Shown piece by piece: positions 27,159 through 36,047 of a stretch of 55,461 nucleotides of DNA. Origin of the DNA: an uncultured Actinomycetes bacterium (GTDB taxonomy: Bacteria; Actinomycetota; Acidimicrobiia; Acidimicrobiales; RAAP-2); assembly GCA_903874965.1 (NCBI GenBank), contig CAIQUD010000016.1:1-55461 (forward strand), read 5' to 3'. Below the pieces are notes generated by a model. It was not told the origin of the DNA. It made no database searches and worked only from the letters and a program-made list of their open reading frames with translations. How positions within the stretch are numbered: the stretch's first letter is position 1; each line of letters begins with the position of its first letter. The position numbers and the translations under genes are program-made.

Positions 27159-28463
27159 GTGCACCCACTTGAACTTTCGACCAAAGTCCTCGACTCCGGC
27201 GTGGCGGATGAACCCGTTAACCGGATCACCAACGAACTGAGTGAGCTAGCCGATGGTCTAGCCATCGTGGAGAGTTTCAGCCACAGTGTCGTCTTCGACT
27301 CTGGCGACGGCCTTATGTGTTTCGATGCGTCTGGTGCAGGCAGCGGGAAGGGTGTTGTCGAGTCGATCAGAGGTTGGTCCAACGAGCCGATTTCACATCT
27401 CGTCTACACCCACGGCCACGCCGACCACATCGGTGGCAGTTTTGCCTTCGGCGCAGACGCAGAAGCCCGAGGCGGAACACCACTGGAAGTCATTGGCCAC
27501 CGCAAGGTCTTGGACCGGATCGATCGTTACCAAACCACCAATGGATGGAACGTCTCAATCAATCAACGGCAATTCGGAGGGGTCCGGAGCGAAATGGGCC
27601 TCGATCTCGGCGAGAACCTGCAACAGTTCCTACCCAAGGCAACGCTCATTCCAAGTACCACCTTCGACCAAGAGCTGAAGGTGACCGTTGGCGGAACAGA
27701 GATTGAACTCCACCACGCTCGAGGCGAGACCGATGATCACCTTTGGGCCTTTTTCCCTGAACAACGGTGGATTTTCTCCGGTGACTTCATTATTTGGAAT
27801 TACCCGAACGCTGGAAACCCACAAAAGGTGCAGCGCTATGCACTTGAGTGGGCAACAGCGCTCCGTCGCATGATTGCGCAGGCGCCGACGCTTCTCGTTC
27901 CTGCCCATGGCCTGCCGATTGAAGGTGAAGCGAGAATCGCTGGCGTCCTCAGTGACATGGCCACGACGCTTGAGACGCTGGTCCACCAAGTCGTTGCGAT
28001 GATGAACGCAGGCGAGACCCTCGACACCATCATCCACAGCATCTCCGTGCCCGAGGATCTCTTGGCGAAGCCATTCTTACGTCCTCTCTACGACGAGCCT
28101 GAGTTCGTCGTCCGCAATATCTGGCGTCTCTACGGTGGCTGGTGGGATGGCGCGTCATCCCGGCTCAAGCCCTCGCCCGACTCGGTATTGGGCTCGGAAA
28201 TTGCGCAGCTTGCTGGTGGACCTGAGGTGCTCATTGCAAGAGCACTGGAACTTGTTCCAACCGATCTCCGTCTCGCCTGCCACCTTGCCGATCTCGCGGG
28301 ATGGGCCGCTCCGGGCAGCGTCAAGGTCCATGAGGGTCGAGCAGAGGTCTACGACGCTCGTCGTCGAGCAGAGCTCTCGCTGATGGCGAAGGGCATTTTC
28401 ACCGCAGCCGCTCGTGAGTCGAAGGACATTGTCAAACAAGCTGCATCAGGAATCACTGACTGA
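27159..28463 (+). CDS. Metallo-beta-lactamase fold hydrolase, alkylsulfatase-like
   Basis: This 434-residue protein has the zinc motif THGHADH (His85, His87, Asp89, His90) and a later HGLPI region supplying another His. The segment YGGWWDG is the signature of the alkylsulfatase dimerisation domain, followed by a helical C-terminal region. It most resembles SdsA-type secondary/primary alkylsulfatase relatives, though shorter, so the substrate is uncertain. In-frame sequence upstream to 26958 is antisense to corA and not conserved-looking. I chose GTG 27159 from the -10 spacing; GTG 27150 is close. It is convergent with the fibronectin-III gene. Confidence 0.85.
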   Translation: MHPLELSTKVLDSGVADEPVNRITNELSELADGLAIVESFSHSVVFDSGDGLMCFDASGAGSGKGVVESIRGWSNEPISHLVYTHGHADHIGGSFAFGADAEARGGTPLEVIGHRKVLDRIDRYQTTNGWNVSINQRQFGGVRSEMGLDLGENLQQFLPKATLIPSTTFDQELKVTVGGTEIELHHARGETDDHLWAFFPEQRWIFSGDFIIWNYPNAGNPQKVQRYALEWATALRRMIAQAPTLLVPAHGLPIEGEARIAGVLSDMATTLETLVHQVVAMMNAGETLDTIIHSISVPEDLLAKPFLRPLYDEPEFVVRNIWRLYGGWWDGASSRLKPSPDSVLGSEIAQLAGGPEVLIARALELVPTDLRLACHLADLAGWAAPGSVKVHEGRAEVYDARRRAELSLMAKGIFTAAARESKDIVKQAASGITD

Positions 28464-28480
28464 GCGGAAGTGAAGCATCC

Positions 28481-28507
28481 AGCAACGGCACGACACGCTT
28501 GGTTGCT
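28481..28507. terminator. Weak stem-loop between convergent MBL and fibronectin-III genes
   Basis: AGCAAC at 28481-28486 pairs with GTTGCT at 28502-28507 around 15 bases, and the second arm reaches into the stop codon of the downstream gene. No T-tract. Low confidence. Confidence 0.2.
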
Positions 28508-31500
28508 AGTGGATTGAAATCACCTTGAGCGCCAAGAGAATGGTGGCGACTGCGAGGATTGCTCCTCCGAGTCTCGTCATCCAAGTCTTTGGCCACGGGT
28601 CACCCTTGAAGCCCTCGAGGTATTTCAGAATCGTTGCCGTCGTGAGCAGTAAGAGAAGGTCCCAACCAAGGAAGTCTTGAGCTCCAAGGTGGAAGGAACG
28701 CGTCAAGACAACTGCCAAGACCTGACCTGTCAGCACCAGAACTCCGAACTTCGGCAATGTCTTCGGAGCAAATCTATAGACCCAGGTAACTCTTGGGAAC
28801 GACTTCGTGAGTCTTGGAGCTAGCGCGTACAAGACGTAGATCGGAACGAGCGCCCAGACCTGCCACACATTGCCGACAAGCGCTTCACCGACGAGCAGCA
28901 TGAAGATTGACCGGATGACAATACCGACTGCGTCAGCCCTTGCTGTCGTTGGAACTGGATCAATTCGACTCATAGCGGTTCGTCTTGGATAGAGCCAGAG
29001 CGCAACATCCTCAAGGAGAAGACGAGCAAACACCACACCAGCTGCCAGGAAGCCGAATGCTTGGTGCTCGCTCACGATTGGCAGATTGAGCCCTGTAAGG
29101 CCAGGGAGAGCTTCGATCAATTTTGATGTCAAATAGAACGCAAAGAATGGCGTTAAGACATGGTCGCCGATTCTCAGCCACCACGCGTGAAGGCTGGTCG
29201 GAACGTCACGGTGGAAAGGCCGCAAGTGCGAAATCATGACGGGAAGTGCCGCCCAGAGCGTTCCAATGAGGAGGAGGCCGAGCAACGAGCGATAGGAATC
29301 GATATGGCCTGTTGCAAGAGCAAGGCCACCGTAGACCGCTACACCGATCGCACCAGCGGCCGCGTCGAAGAGGCCAATTGCCAGCAGCACGCCGAAGAGG
29401 ACGCCTCCAGCGGGCACGGCACCAAAGTGGTTCTGCAATGCGAGCGCAGGTGCGAGGACGATCGCAAGTGCGATCAGCAGCATCGATGCTGATCCAAACA
29501 TTGCTCGCAAGTACGCCCCGTCAGCAAATGATCCTTGTGCCAACGATGAATACCGTCCTGCCGACGTTGGCACTTTGGTACCCAAGCGATCAATCAGCAA
29601 CAAGCCAGGAAGTTGCCAGGTGAGCGATCGATCGCCTATGCCTTCACCAACGAGGGATACATGGTGGTGATGCACTTCAATCTGATGAGGAGCCTCCTTC
29701 TCACGCTCTCCCTCATGCTCCTCAGTCGTTCCACTGCCGACTGAACGCTCAGAAGTAACCGACTCACCTTCTGTCGGCGTTCCACTGAGTGCACCTTCGC
29801 CTTCGGCACCGAGCCCTCCCGCAAGACCTCCTCCAACGCCAGCGGCTGCAGCGGCTGTCGCCGCAATAGCTGCGAGACCAGCAAGGATCCCTGCAATCTT
29901 CTTCGGGTGCTGTGCCGGAGCGTATTCCGGCGCTACCGCCGCACTCGACAGTTGTGCGCCAACGGTTGCCGGAGCAGATGCCCCAAGTTGGGAGTGAGCG
30001 ACGACTCGAAATAGATAGTGCTGCCCAGCATCAAGACCGGTGATGACGCACGAGGTCACATCACTGCCAACGACGGAGCAGGAACTAAAGGTCCCACCTG
30101 ACGCGTCAATTGCGGTCACGGTGTAGCCAGAAATTGTCGATCCGTTGTCTGATGGTGGAGGCGTCCAACTCACTAATGCCGTATCGCCCTGAAGACTGAC
30201 GTCGACGGTTGCCGGAGGATCGGGTGGCCCAATTGGCATGGCGGAAGATGTCCCCGCACTCGCACTCGACCATCCAGCGGCATTGTGCGATCGAGCGGAG
30301 AAGTTGTAGGTGACACCATTGATGAGCCCCACGACCACGCACGTTGTAGTCGGCGGGACAACGCTGCATGCCGAAGTGGCCACACCTTGACCATCGAATG
30401 CGGTCACCGTCGTTCGGTCGAGAGGAGCACCGTTGGATGCCCCGAGCGACCAGACGACCGTTACTGATCCGCTCCCAGCTTTCATATCCGTGATAGTTGG
30501 TGCAGAGGGGACACCGAAAGGAGTGATGGACGATGACGTGGCTGATGGAGGCGAACTCCCCGCATCGGTCGTTGCGACCACCGTGAAGGTCGTCGGCGTG
30601 CCATTGGTCAGTCCCTGAATGGTGCAAGAAAGCGCATTCACCGTCGTGCAGGTCAACCCTCCAGGCATGGCGGTCACCGTGAAGTCGTTGAATGCTAGAC
30701 CTCCATTCGCACCGGCACTCCATGAAACGATCGCCGAGCCATCCTCTGGTGTTGCTTGCACGTTCAGCGGAGCACTCGGTGTGGTGAAAGGAATGACTTG
30801 AGCAGATGGTGCCGAAGTCGCACCCGGCCCTGCCCCCGTCACAGCGGTGACGGTGAATGAATACCCAACACCATTGCTGAGACCGGTCACGGTGCAGGTT
30901 GTGCTCGACGCAACTGCGGTCGTGCATGTTGCCCCTCCGGGACTTGCCACAACCACGGAAGTTTGAATTGGCGTTCCACCGGTTGAAGTTGGCGGCAGCC
31001 ACGTCACAATGACTGCACCATTTGTTCCAGTTCCAGCAACGTTGGTGGGTGCCGACGATGGCGCCGAAGGTGTCACGAGTGGCGAGGAAACCGAACTCGA
31101 TGACGAACCAGCGCCGTTGTTGGATTGCACGGAGAAGGTGTAACTCTGTCCATTGCTGAGTCCGGTAATCGTGCAAGTTGTGATGGATGCGTCCGGCGTC
31201 GTGCATGAGGCGACCGCTGATCCGTGGGGGAAGCGAGACAAGCCCGGTGAGAGCACGGGCGTTGCACTCGCGGTGTAACCAGAAATTGGCGATCCACCAT
31301 CGCTAAGCGGGGCGGTCCAAGAGATGGTTGCACTTCCATTTCCAGGCTTGACGACCACATTCGTCGGAGGATCAGCCATGGTGAACGGTGTCACTGGCAA
31401 CGTGAACGCCGACGCGTTGGAGTCTCCTGCCAAATTGAAGGCAACGACTTGGAACTGATAGGCCGAGCCGTTCTTGAGGCCAAAAATTGAACAGCCGGTT

Positions 31501-33770
31501 GTTGTGCCATCGATGGTGGTGCAGGTTGCTCCCCCGGGACTCGCGGTGACTCGGTACCCCTGAATTGCATTGCCACCATCGGAAACAGACGCAATCCACG
31601 CAATGTCTGCCCGGCCATTACCAACGGTGACCCTCATCCCAGTTGGCGTATCGGGAACGGTGAAAGGCGCCGTTGAGGCAGATGGCGGCGCCGAAGTCGC
31701 AACATTGGCGAAGTTGATTGCGGTCACGACCACGCTGTAGTGCACGCCATTCGTCAACCCCAGAATCGTGCAACCGGTCGACGACGCATCCTGCGCTGCA
31801 CACGATGCTCCTCCAGGAGAGGCAACCACGGTGTAGCCAATGAGCGGCAGTCCCCCGGTTTCGAGCGGAGCTACCCACGACACAGCGATCGTCGTATTTC
31901 CTGGGGTAACTGCAACTGACGTCGGAGCACCTGGAGTTGTAAACGGCGTGGCACCTGCGGACTCGACTGATGAAACTGAGGTCCCGGCGAGATTGGTCGC
32001 GACAACTGAGATCGTGTAGGTCTCACCATTCGTAAGACCGGAAATCGTGCATCCAGTCGTCGATCCATCCGTGGTCGTGCAACTCCCGGCGCTGACCTTC
32101 TGCGACGTCCATGCTGTAGCGGTGTAGCTCGACACTGCATTGCCACCGTCGTCACCTGGTACCGTCCACGAGACCACCACCTGACCGTCAGCTGCCTGAA
32201 CCACGACATTGGTTGGTGCACCAGGAAGCGTGTAGGGCGTGGTCGACGCTGACGACGGCGAGACGGATGGACTTCCATGTCCTGTCGTTGACGAGACGAC
32301 GAATGTGTATGCCTGGCCATTGGTCAGACCTTGGACGGTGCACGTCGTGGTTGCACCACCGGACAGGCACGTTTGCCCACCTGGACTCGCCGTCACCGTG
32401 TACCCGGTGATCGGGAACCCACCCGAGCTGAGTGGTGCTGACCACGTAACGGTGACGGTTCGATTACCTGGCGCTACCGACAGACCAGTTGGCGCTCCAG
32501 GTGACGTGAAGGGAATCGACGGATCTGACGGGACTGACGCCAATGAACTACCCGCCACATTCGTTGCAACCACGCTGAAGGTGTAGGTCGTTCCATTCAC
32601 GAGACCCGCAACGAGACAAGAGGTGGTGAGACCGTCCGGCGTCGTGCAACTTCCTGCAGCAGCCCCACCAGAGGCAAAGGCCGTCACGGTAAAGGAATCA
32701 ATCGATGCTCCTCCGTCATCTAATGGCGGAGTCCATGAGACGGAGACTTCGGTGTTTCCCGGCGTCGTAACGAGTTGCGTCGGAGGAGAAGGCGGGATGG
32801 TGAGGACGAGCGGACTCGAGGGATCAGAGGGCGTCGAGGTGCCAGCCAGATTGGTTGCCGTGACCGTAAAGGTATAGGTCACGCCATTGGTCAATCCGTA
32901 GATTGTGCAGCCTGTTGCTGAGCCATTCCGCGACGCACAGGTCGCTCCGCCGGGACTTGCCGTTGCGTGGTAGGCCGTGATCGAACTTCCACCGTTAAAC
33001 GTTGGAGCCGACCAAGAGAGCGTTGCCGATCCCATCCCAGGGAATCCGGTCACGTCACTTGGTGCATTCGGGACTGTGAAGGGTTTGACCGGGAGCGAAG
33101 GGGATGATGGATCAGATGATCCCGCTTCATTGGTCGCTACCACCGTGAAGGTGTAGGAGAACCCATTCGTCAGTCCAAGAACCGTGCAAGAAGTGGTGGC
33201 TCCATCGGGAGTCGTACAGGTCTTTGCCTCTGGTGCCGAGGTGACGGTGTAACTCGAAATCGGTCGACCGTTGCTAGAAACTGGAGGTGTCCAAGAAACG
33301 TCAACCCCGCCGTTCTGTCCAACGACTGAGGTGATGGATGGTGCTGTCGGAAAGCTGTATGGCGTCTCCAACGCCGAGGGGGCTGACGGAACCGAGTCGC
33401 CAATGTTGTTGGTCGCGACAACAACGAAGGTGTAGGCCACTCCGTTGGTCAGATCGGCAACGAGACAAGAATTTGTCACTCCATCGGGCGTTACACATGA
33501 CTTACCTTCAGGCGTTGAGGTGATGGTGAATCTTGTAATTGGCGATCCGCCATCTGACAGTGGCAACGACCAACTAACCGAAGCGGCTGAGTCGTATGCA
33601 GCCACCTCAACATTGATCGGTTCGCTCGGAACGGTCTGCACTTGAGGTGATGCTCCGGCGGGCAATGATGCACTCGCGCCAAACATTATCGCCGACATCG
33701 CCGCGAGCAACACGGACACGATCCAAAGAGATCCCGTCAACTGACGACGTCTGTTCCGGAATCGCCTCAT
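28506..33770 (-). CDS. Giant secreted/membrane protein: 13 fibronectin-III domains plus polytopic membrane domain
   Basis: This is a 1754-residue protein. Residues ~1-42 are a basic start and hydrophobic signal/anchor. From ~48 to ~1275 I count 13 fibronectin-III domains, each with the W of xVSWxxP, a GLTNG-like turn and TF.V.A.N. Nearly every domain has two cysteines about 8-14 residues apart flanking TTPDGxTT, consistent with one disulfide per domain outside the cell. A helix at ~1285-1310 follows, then a charged ~100-residue linker with a four-His run. From ~1420 to 1754 there are roughly nine or ten hydrophobic helices. I do not recognise the membrane domain. Likely a surface adhesin or sensor-like protein (inference). 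The ATG at 33770 has only a weak ribosome site. Confidence 0.88.
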   Translation of the reverse strand: MRRFRNRRRQLTGSLWIVSVLLAAMSAIMFGASASLPAGASPQVQTVPSEPINVEVAAYDSAASVSWSLPLSDGGSPITRFTITSTPEGKSCVTPDGVTNSCLVADLTNGVAYTFVVVATNNIGDSVPSAPSALETPYSFPTAPSITSVVGQNGGVDVSWTPPVSSNGRPISSYTVTSAPEAKTCTTPDGATTSCTVLGLTNGFSYTFTVVATNEAGSSDPSSPSLPVKPFTVPNAPSDVTGFPGMGSATLSWSAPTFNGGSSITAYHATASPGGATCASRNGSATGCTIYGLTNGVTYTFTVTATNLAGTSTPSDPSSPLVLTIPPSPPTQLVTTPGNTEVSVSWTPPLDDGGASIDSFTVTAFASGGAAAGSCTTPDGLTTSCLVAGLVNGTTYTFSVVATNVAGSSLASVPSDPSIPFTSPGAPTGLSVAPGNRTVTVTWSAPLSSGGFPITGYTVTASPGGQTCLSGGATTTCTVQGLTNGQAYTFVVSSTTGHGSPSVSPSSASTTPYTLPGAPTNVVVQAADGQVVVSWTVPGDDGGNAVSSYTATAWTSQKVSAGSCTTTDGSTTGCTISGLTNGETYTISVVATNLAGTSVSSVESAGATPFTTPGAPTSVAVTPGNTTIAVSWVAPLETGGLPLIGYTVVASPGGASCAAQDASSTGCTILGLTNGVHYSVVVTAINFANVATSAPPSASTAPFTVPDTPTGMRVTVGNGRADIAWIASVSDGGNAIQGYRVTASPGGATCTTIDGTTTGCSIFGLKNGSAYQFQVVAFNLAGDSNASAFTLPVTPFTMADPPTNVVVKPGNGSATISWTAPLSDGGSPISGYTASATPVLSPGLSRFPHGSAVASCTTPDASITTCTITGLSNGQSYTFSVQSNNGAGSSSSSVSSPLVTPSAPSSAPTNVAGTGTNGAVIVTWLPPTSTGGTPIQTSVVVASPGGATCTTAVASSTTCTVTGLSNGVGYSFTVTAVTGAGPGATSAPSAQVIPFTTPSAPLNVQATPEDGSAIVSWSAGANGGLAFNDFTVTAMPGGLTCTTVNALSCTIQGLTNGTPTTFTVVATTDAGSSPPSATSSSITPFGVPSAPTITDMKAGSGSVTVVWSLGASNGAPLDRTTVTAFDGQGVATSACSVVPPTTTCVVVGLINGVTYNFSARSHNAAGWSSASAGTSSAMPIGPPDPPATVDVSLQGDTALVSWTPPPSDNGSTISGYTVTAIDASGGTFSSCSVVGSDVTSCVITGLDAGQHYLFRVVAHSQLGASAPATVGAQLSSAAVAPEYAPAQHPKKIAGILAGLAAIAATAAAAAGVGGGLAGGLGAEGEGALSGTPTEGESVTSERSVGSGTTEEHEGEREKEAPHQIEVHHHHVSLVGEGIGDRSLTWQLPGLLLIDRLGTKVPTSAGRYSSLAQGSFADGAYLRAMFGSASMLLIALAIVLAPALALQNHFGAVPAGGVLFGVLLAIGLFDAAAGAIGVAVYGGLALATGHIDSYRSLLGLLLIGTLWAALPVMISHLRPFHRDVPTSLHAWWLRIGDHVLTPFFAFYLTSKLIEALPGLTGLNLPIVSEHQAFGFLAAGVVFARLLLEDVALWLYPRRTAMSRIDPVPTTARADAVGIVIRSIFMLLVGEALVGNVWQVWALVPIYVLYALAPRLTKSFPRVTWVYRFAPKTLPKFGVLVLTGQVLAVVLTRSFHLGAQDFLGWDLLLLLTTATILKYLEGFKGDPWPKTWMTRLGGAILAVATILLALKVISIH

Positions 33771-33801
33771 CTTGACGCTCGTGCGATGACCATCTGGGCG
33801 T

Positions 33802-33840
33802 CGAAGGACCGGAGGAGACTCCCGGATTGAAGGCCCTTCG
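33802..33840 (-). promoter_or_regulatory. Two-tier hairpin in the predicted leader of the fibronectin-III gene
   Basis: CGAAGG (33802-33807) pairs with CCTTCG (33835-33840). Inside it, CCGGAG (33809-33814) pairs with CTCC-GG (33819-33825, one bulge) around four bases. It sits about 30 bases before the start codon. It matches no riboswitch that I know, including c-di-GMP and TPP types. Confidence 0.4.
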
Positions 33841-33851
33841 TACCTGCCGAC

Positions 33852-33857
33852 ATAATG
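33852..33857 (-). promoter_or_regulatory. Candidate -10 box (CATTAT) for the fibronectin-III gene
   Basis: Placed so that the -35 region falls inside the 17-base motif at 33868-33884. Predicted leader about 75 bases. Confidence 0.35.
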
Positions 33858-33867
33858 CTCTAAAACA

Positions 33868-33884
33868 TAGTCGGAAAAGTCCTA
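33868..33884 (-). promoter_or_regulatory. Candidate regulator-binding site TAGGACTTTTCCGACTA
   Basis: This AT-rich 17-base sequence stands out from the GC-rich surroundings and has TAG/CTA ends and GGA/TCC inner arms. It overlaps the expected -35 of the fibronectin-III promoter, which suits an activator or repressor site. I see no second copy in the window. Confidence 0.3.
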
Positions 33885-33930
33885 CTTTTTAAGGCCCTAG
33901 AGAACCGCAGCCGTTCTTCAAAACTGCTGA

Positions 33931-35868
33931 CTATCCAGGTATGCCGCTAGAAACCAGGCAAGGCGAAACTGCCGAGCCTTTGGCGGGAAAAGAACGGGCA
34001 AGTGCCGCCGCAATTCGCTTCGCTCGCTGCTGATAGCCAGCCGAGGTGAAATGGATGCCATCAGAGATATACCAGGGAGCCTGCACCTCGCTTCGCCAGT
34101 CATAGATGCGCATATTGGGGTACCTGGAGCACCCGGAAACGAGCGCTGCGTTCCACTTCTGCATCTGCACATCGGCATATGGCGAAGAATGCAACAAGGT
34201 CTTCACGGTGAGCCATAAGACGGGCTCTCCGTGAATCAGTTTCATCATTGCGTCGATCCGTGGTGCTGCGGGACTGTTTCGGAACGAAATGTTCGCCGAA
34301 TCATTCGTACCTAAGGCAAAGATCCAACAACCACGTACCCCAGATGCCCATCGAGCCGAAATCCTCTGCTGGGCGTTTGGCTGACCATTCCACGTTTCGG
34401 TCGTTGACTGCGCGCCCGCAATTTCATTGTGAAACGACTGCACTCCAACCGCAAAGAGTCGAGCTTGGATACGGTCGGCTGGATTAGGGAGATAGCTCGT
34501 TGAAATGAGCCCATCAGAGGTTGAGTCCCCATCGAACGTCAGGACCTTGCACGACGTTTTGAGGGCGTTCGTTTGGACCTGCGGCACGAGTGTCGTCGAG
34601 GTTACGAGTGTTGTCGTCGAGGCAACGGGAGGCGATGGCTTTGGGGGCTGCTTCACCGCCATGACCTGTGCAGCACCAACACCACTCACGAGGAGGAGAC
34701 TCAACAGTCCAGCAGTCGCCCCGATTCGCAGTGCCGGCTTCGTTGACGATCTGAGCAGGGAAACCGCAGCATTCCCTGCTCCGCGAAAACCGAGCGTTCT
34801 GATGGGGTTCTCCACGAACCGCCACGATAGCGAAGCAACGAGAAGGATGAGTGCCACAAGCACGCCGTCTCGAACAACTGGCACCGAGCGAAGAAACGTC
34901 GTCGGAAACGCCACAATTACCGGCAGGTGCCACAGATAGACGCCATAGGAACGTTCCCCAAGCCACCGGAGCGGAGCAATTCCAAGTAGGAGCCCTATTG
35001 ATGACCCTGGATGCACCACCACCGCCAGAAGGACAGCGGTCGCTACTGACAAGAGGAGCAATCCTCCGTGATAGAGCGAGAGTGAATATTGATCCGTCGA
35101 GACCACCAACCAGCCAATTACCGCCAATGCCGCTACGCCAGCAGTATCAAGGAGAACGCGAGCTCCTACCGGGATTGACTTTGCTCTGGCATTAGGAACC
35201 CAGAGCATTGCAAGAACAGCCCCAACGAGCAGCCCCCCAGCTCTTGTGTCGGTACCTTCGTAGGCACGGGTGTTGTCAAGACCGACATGGGACAAGAGCG
35301 CTAAAGCAATGAATGACAGTGCCGCAAGCACGCTGGTCGCCAATGCCACCCGAGCGATTTTCCCCTTGGCGAGACTCAACATGGCAAGGAGCAGAAGTGG
35401 CCACAAGAGGTAGAACTGCTCTTCGACCGCTAAAGACCACAGGTGGTCCAGAGGTCCTGGGGGTGAAAACAAGGAGAAGTAGGAGATTCCATTGATGATG
35501 GTGGTCCAATTGCTGACGTAGAACATCGCAGCAAGCGAATCACCCGCACGACTCGTGAAGTTGCCCGGTGAAAAGAGTGCCGTTGCTGCCAAAACGACCA
35601 GCAGAACCAGAATTAGCGCTGGAAGAAGTCGACGAGCACGCCGAAGCCAAAACGTTCCAAGTCCGAGATTGCCGTCCTGTCGCCACGAACGCAGAAGAAT
35701 CGAGGTAATCAGAAATCCTGAAAGCGTGAAGAAGATACCGACGCCAAGAAGGCCGCCTGAAAGCTTGGCGATGCCGAGGTGGTAGCCAACGACGACAGAA
35801 ACGGCAAGGGCTCTGACGCCATCAAGTCCTGGCAGGTAGGTCTCGCGTGCATCAACTGGGCGAGGCAT
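33931..35868 (-). CDS. Acyltransferase-3 / SGNH O-acetyltransferase (OafA-like)
   Basis: This 645-residue protein has an N-terminal acyltransferase-3 membrane domain of about ten helices, starting LPGLDGVRALAV with the key YHLG histidine, then FFTLSGFLIT and RRARRLLPAL. An extra helix near residue 385 leads to a Ser/Thr/Pro linker, and a C-terminal extracytoplasmic SGNH domain follows with FDGDSTSDG (serine) and DGIHFTSAG (Asp/His). Known relatives O-acetylate cell-surface polysaccharide or peptidoglycan. The ATG at 35868 has GGAG five bases upstream. It lies just upstream of the fibronectin-III gene on the same strand, with 160 bases between. Confidence 0.92.
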   Translation of the reverse strand: MPRPVDARETYLPGLDGVRALAVSVVVGYHLGIAKLSGGLLGVGIFFTLSGFLITSILLRSWRQDGNLGLGTFWLRRARRLLPALILVLLVVLAATALFSPGNFTSRAGDSLAAMFYVSNWTTIINGISYFSLFSPPGPLDHLWSLAVEEQFYLLWPLLLLAMLSLAKGKIARVALATSVLAALSFIALALLSHVGLDNTRAYEGTDTRAGGLLVGAVLAMLWVPNARAKSIPVGARVLLDTAGVAALAVIGWLVVSTDQYSLSLYHGGLLLLSVATAVLLAVVVHPGSSIGLLLGIAPLRWLGERSYGVYLWHLPVIVAFPTTFLRSVPVVRDGVLVALILLVASLSWRFVENPIRTLGFRGAGNAAVSLLRSSTKPALRIGATAGLLSLLLVSGVGAAQVMAVKQPPKPSPPVASTTTLVTSTTLVPQVQTNALKTSCKVLTFDGDSTSDGLISTSYLPNPADRIQARLFAVGVQSFHNEIAGAQSTTETWNGQPNAQQRISARWASGVRGCWIFALGTNDSANISFRNSPAAPRIDAMMKLIHGEPVLWLTVKTLLHSSPYADVQMQKWNAALVSGCSRYPNMRIYDWRSEVQAPWYISDGIHFTSAGYQQRAKRIAAALARSFPAKGSAVSPCLVSSGIPG

Positions 35869-35992
35869 TCATCTCCAAAAAATCAACGGTGGCTTCGTGG
35901 CAGGCGGTCAACCGGCCCCAACCCTAGTCACCGAGTTGGCGTCGCTGCGGGACGCGCCATTGGCGTTCCTTCAGGGCGGACTCTCGGAGGCA

Positions 35993-35998
35993 TAGTCT
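35993..35998 (+). promoter_or_regulatory. Candidate -10 box (TAGTCT) for the phosphotriesterase-family operon
   Basis: Gives a ~44-base leader that includes the AAAGGAG ribosome site of the first gene. The -35 is weak. Confidence 0.3.
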
Positions 35999-36047
35999 AA
36001 AGATCAAGTTGAGGGTTACTCCCTTCACTGCCAGCAAAGGAGCTCCA

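Noticed and set aside
28506-33770. Periodic ~280-base repeats that look like a tandem repeat array or, on the plus strand, several open frames
   Set aside because: The period equals one fibronectin-III domain, and the repeats are diverged at DNA level. Plus-strand frames are by-products of the codon bias and have no ribosome sites or protein-like motifs.
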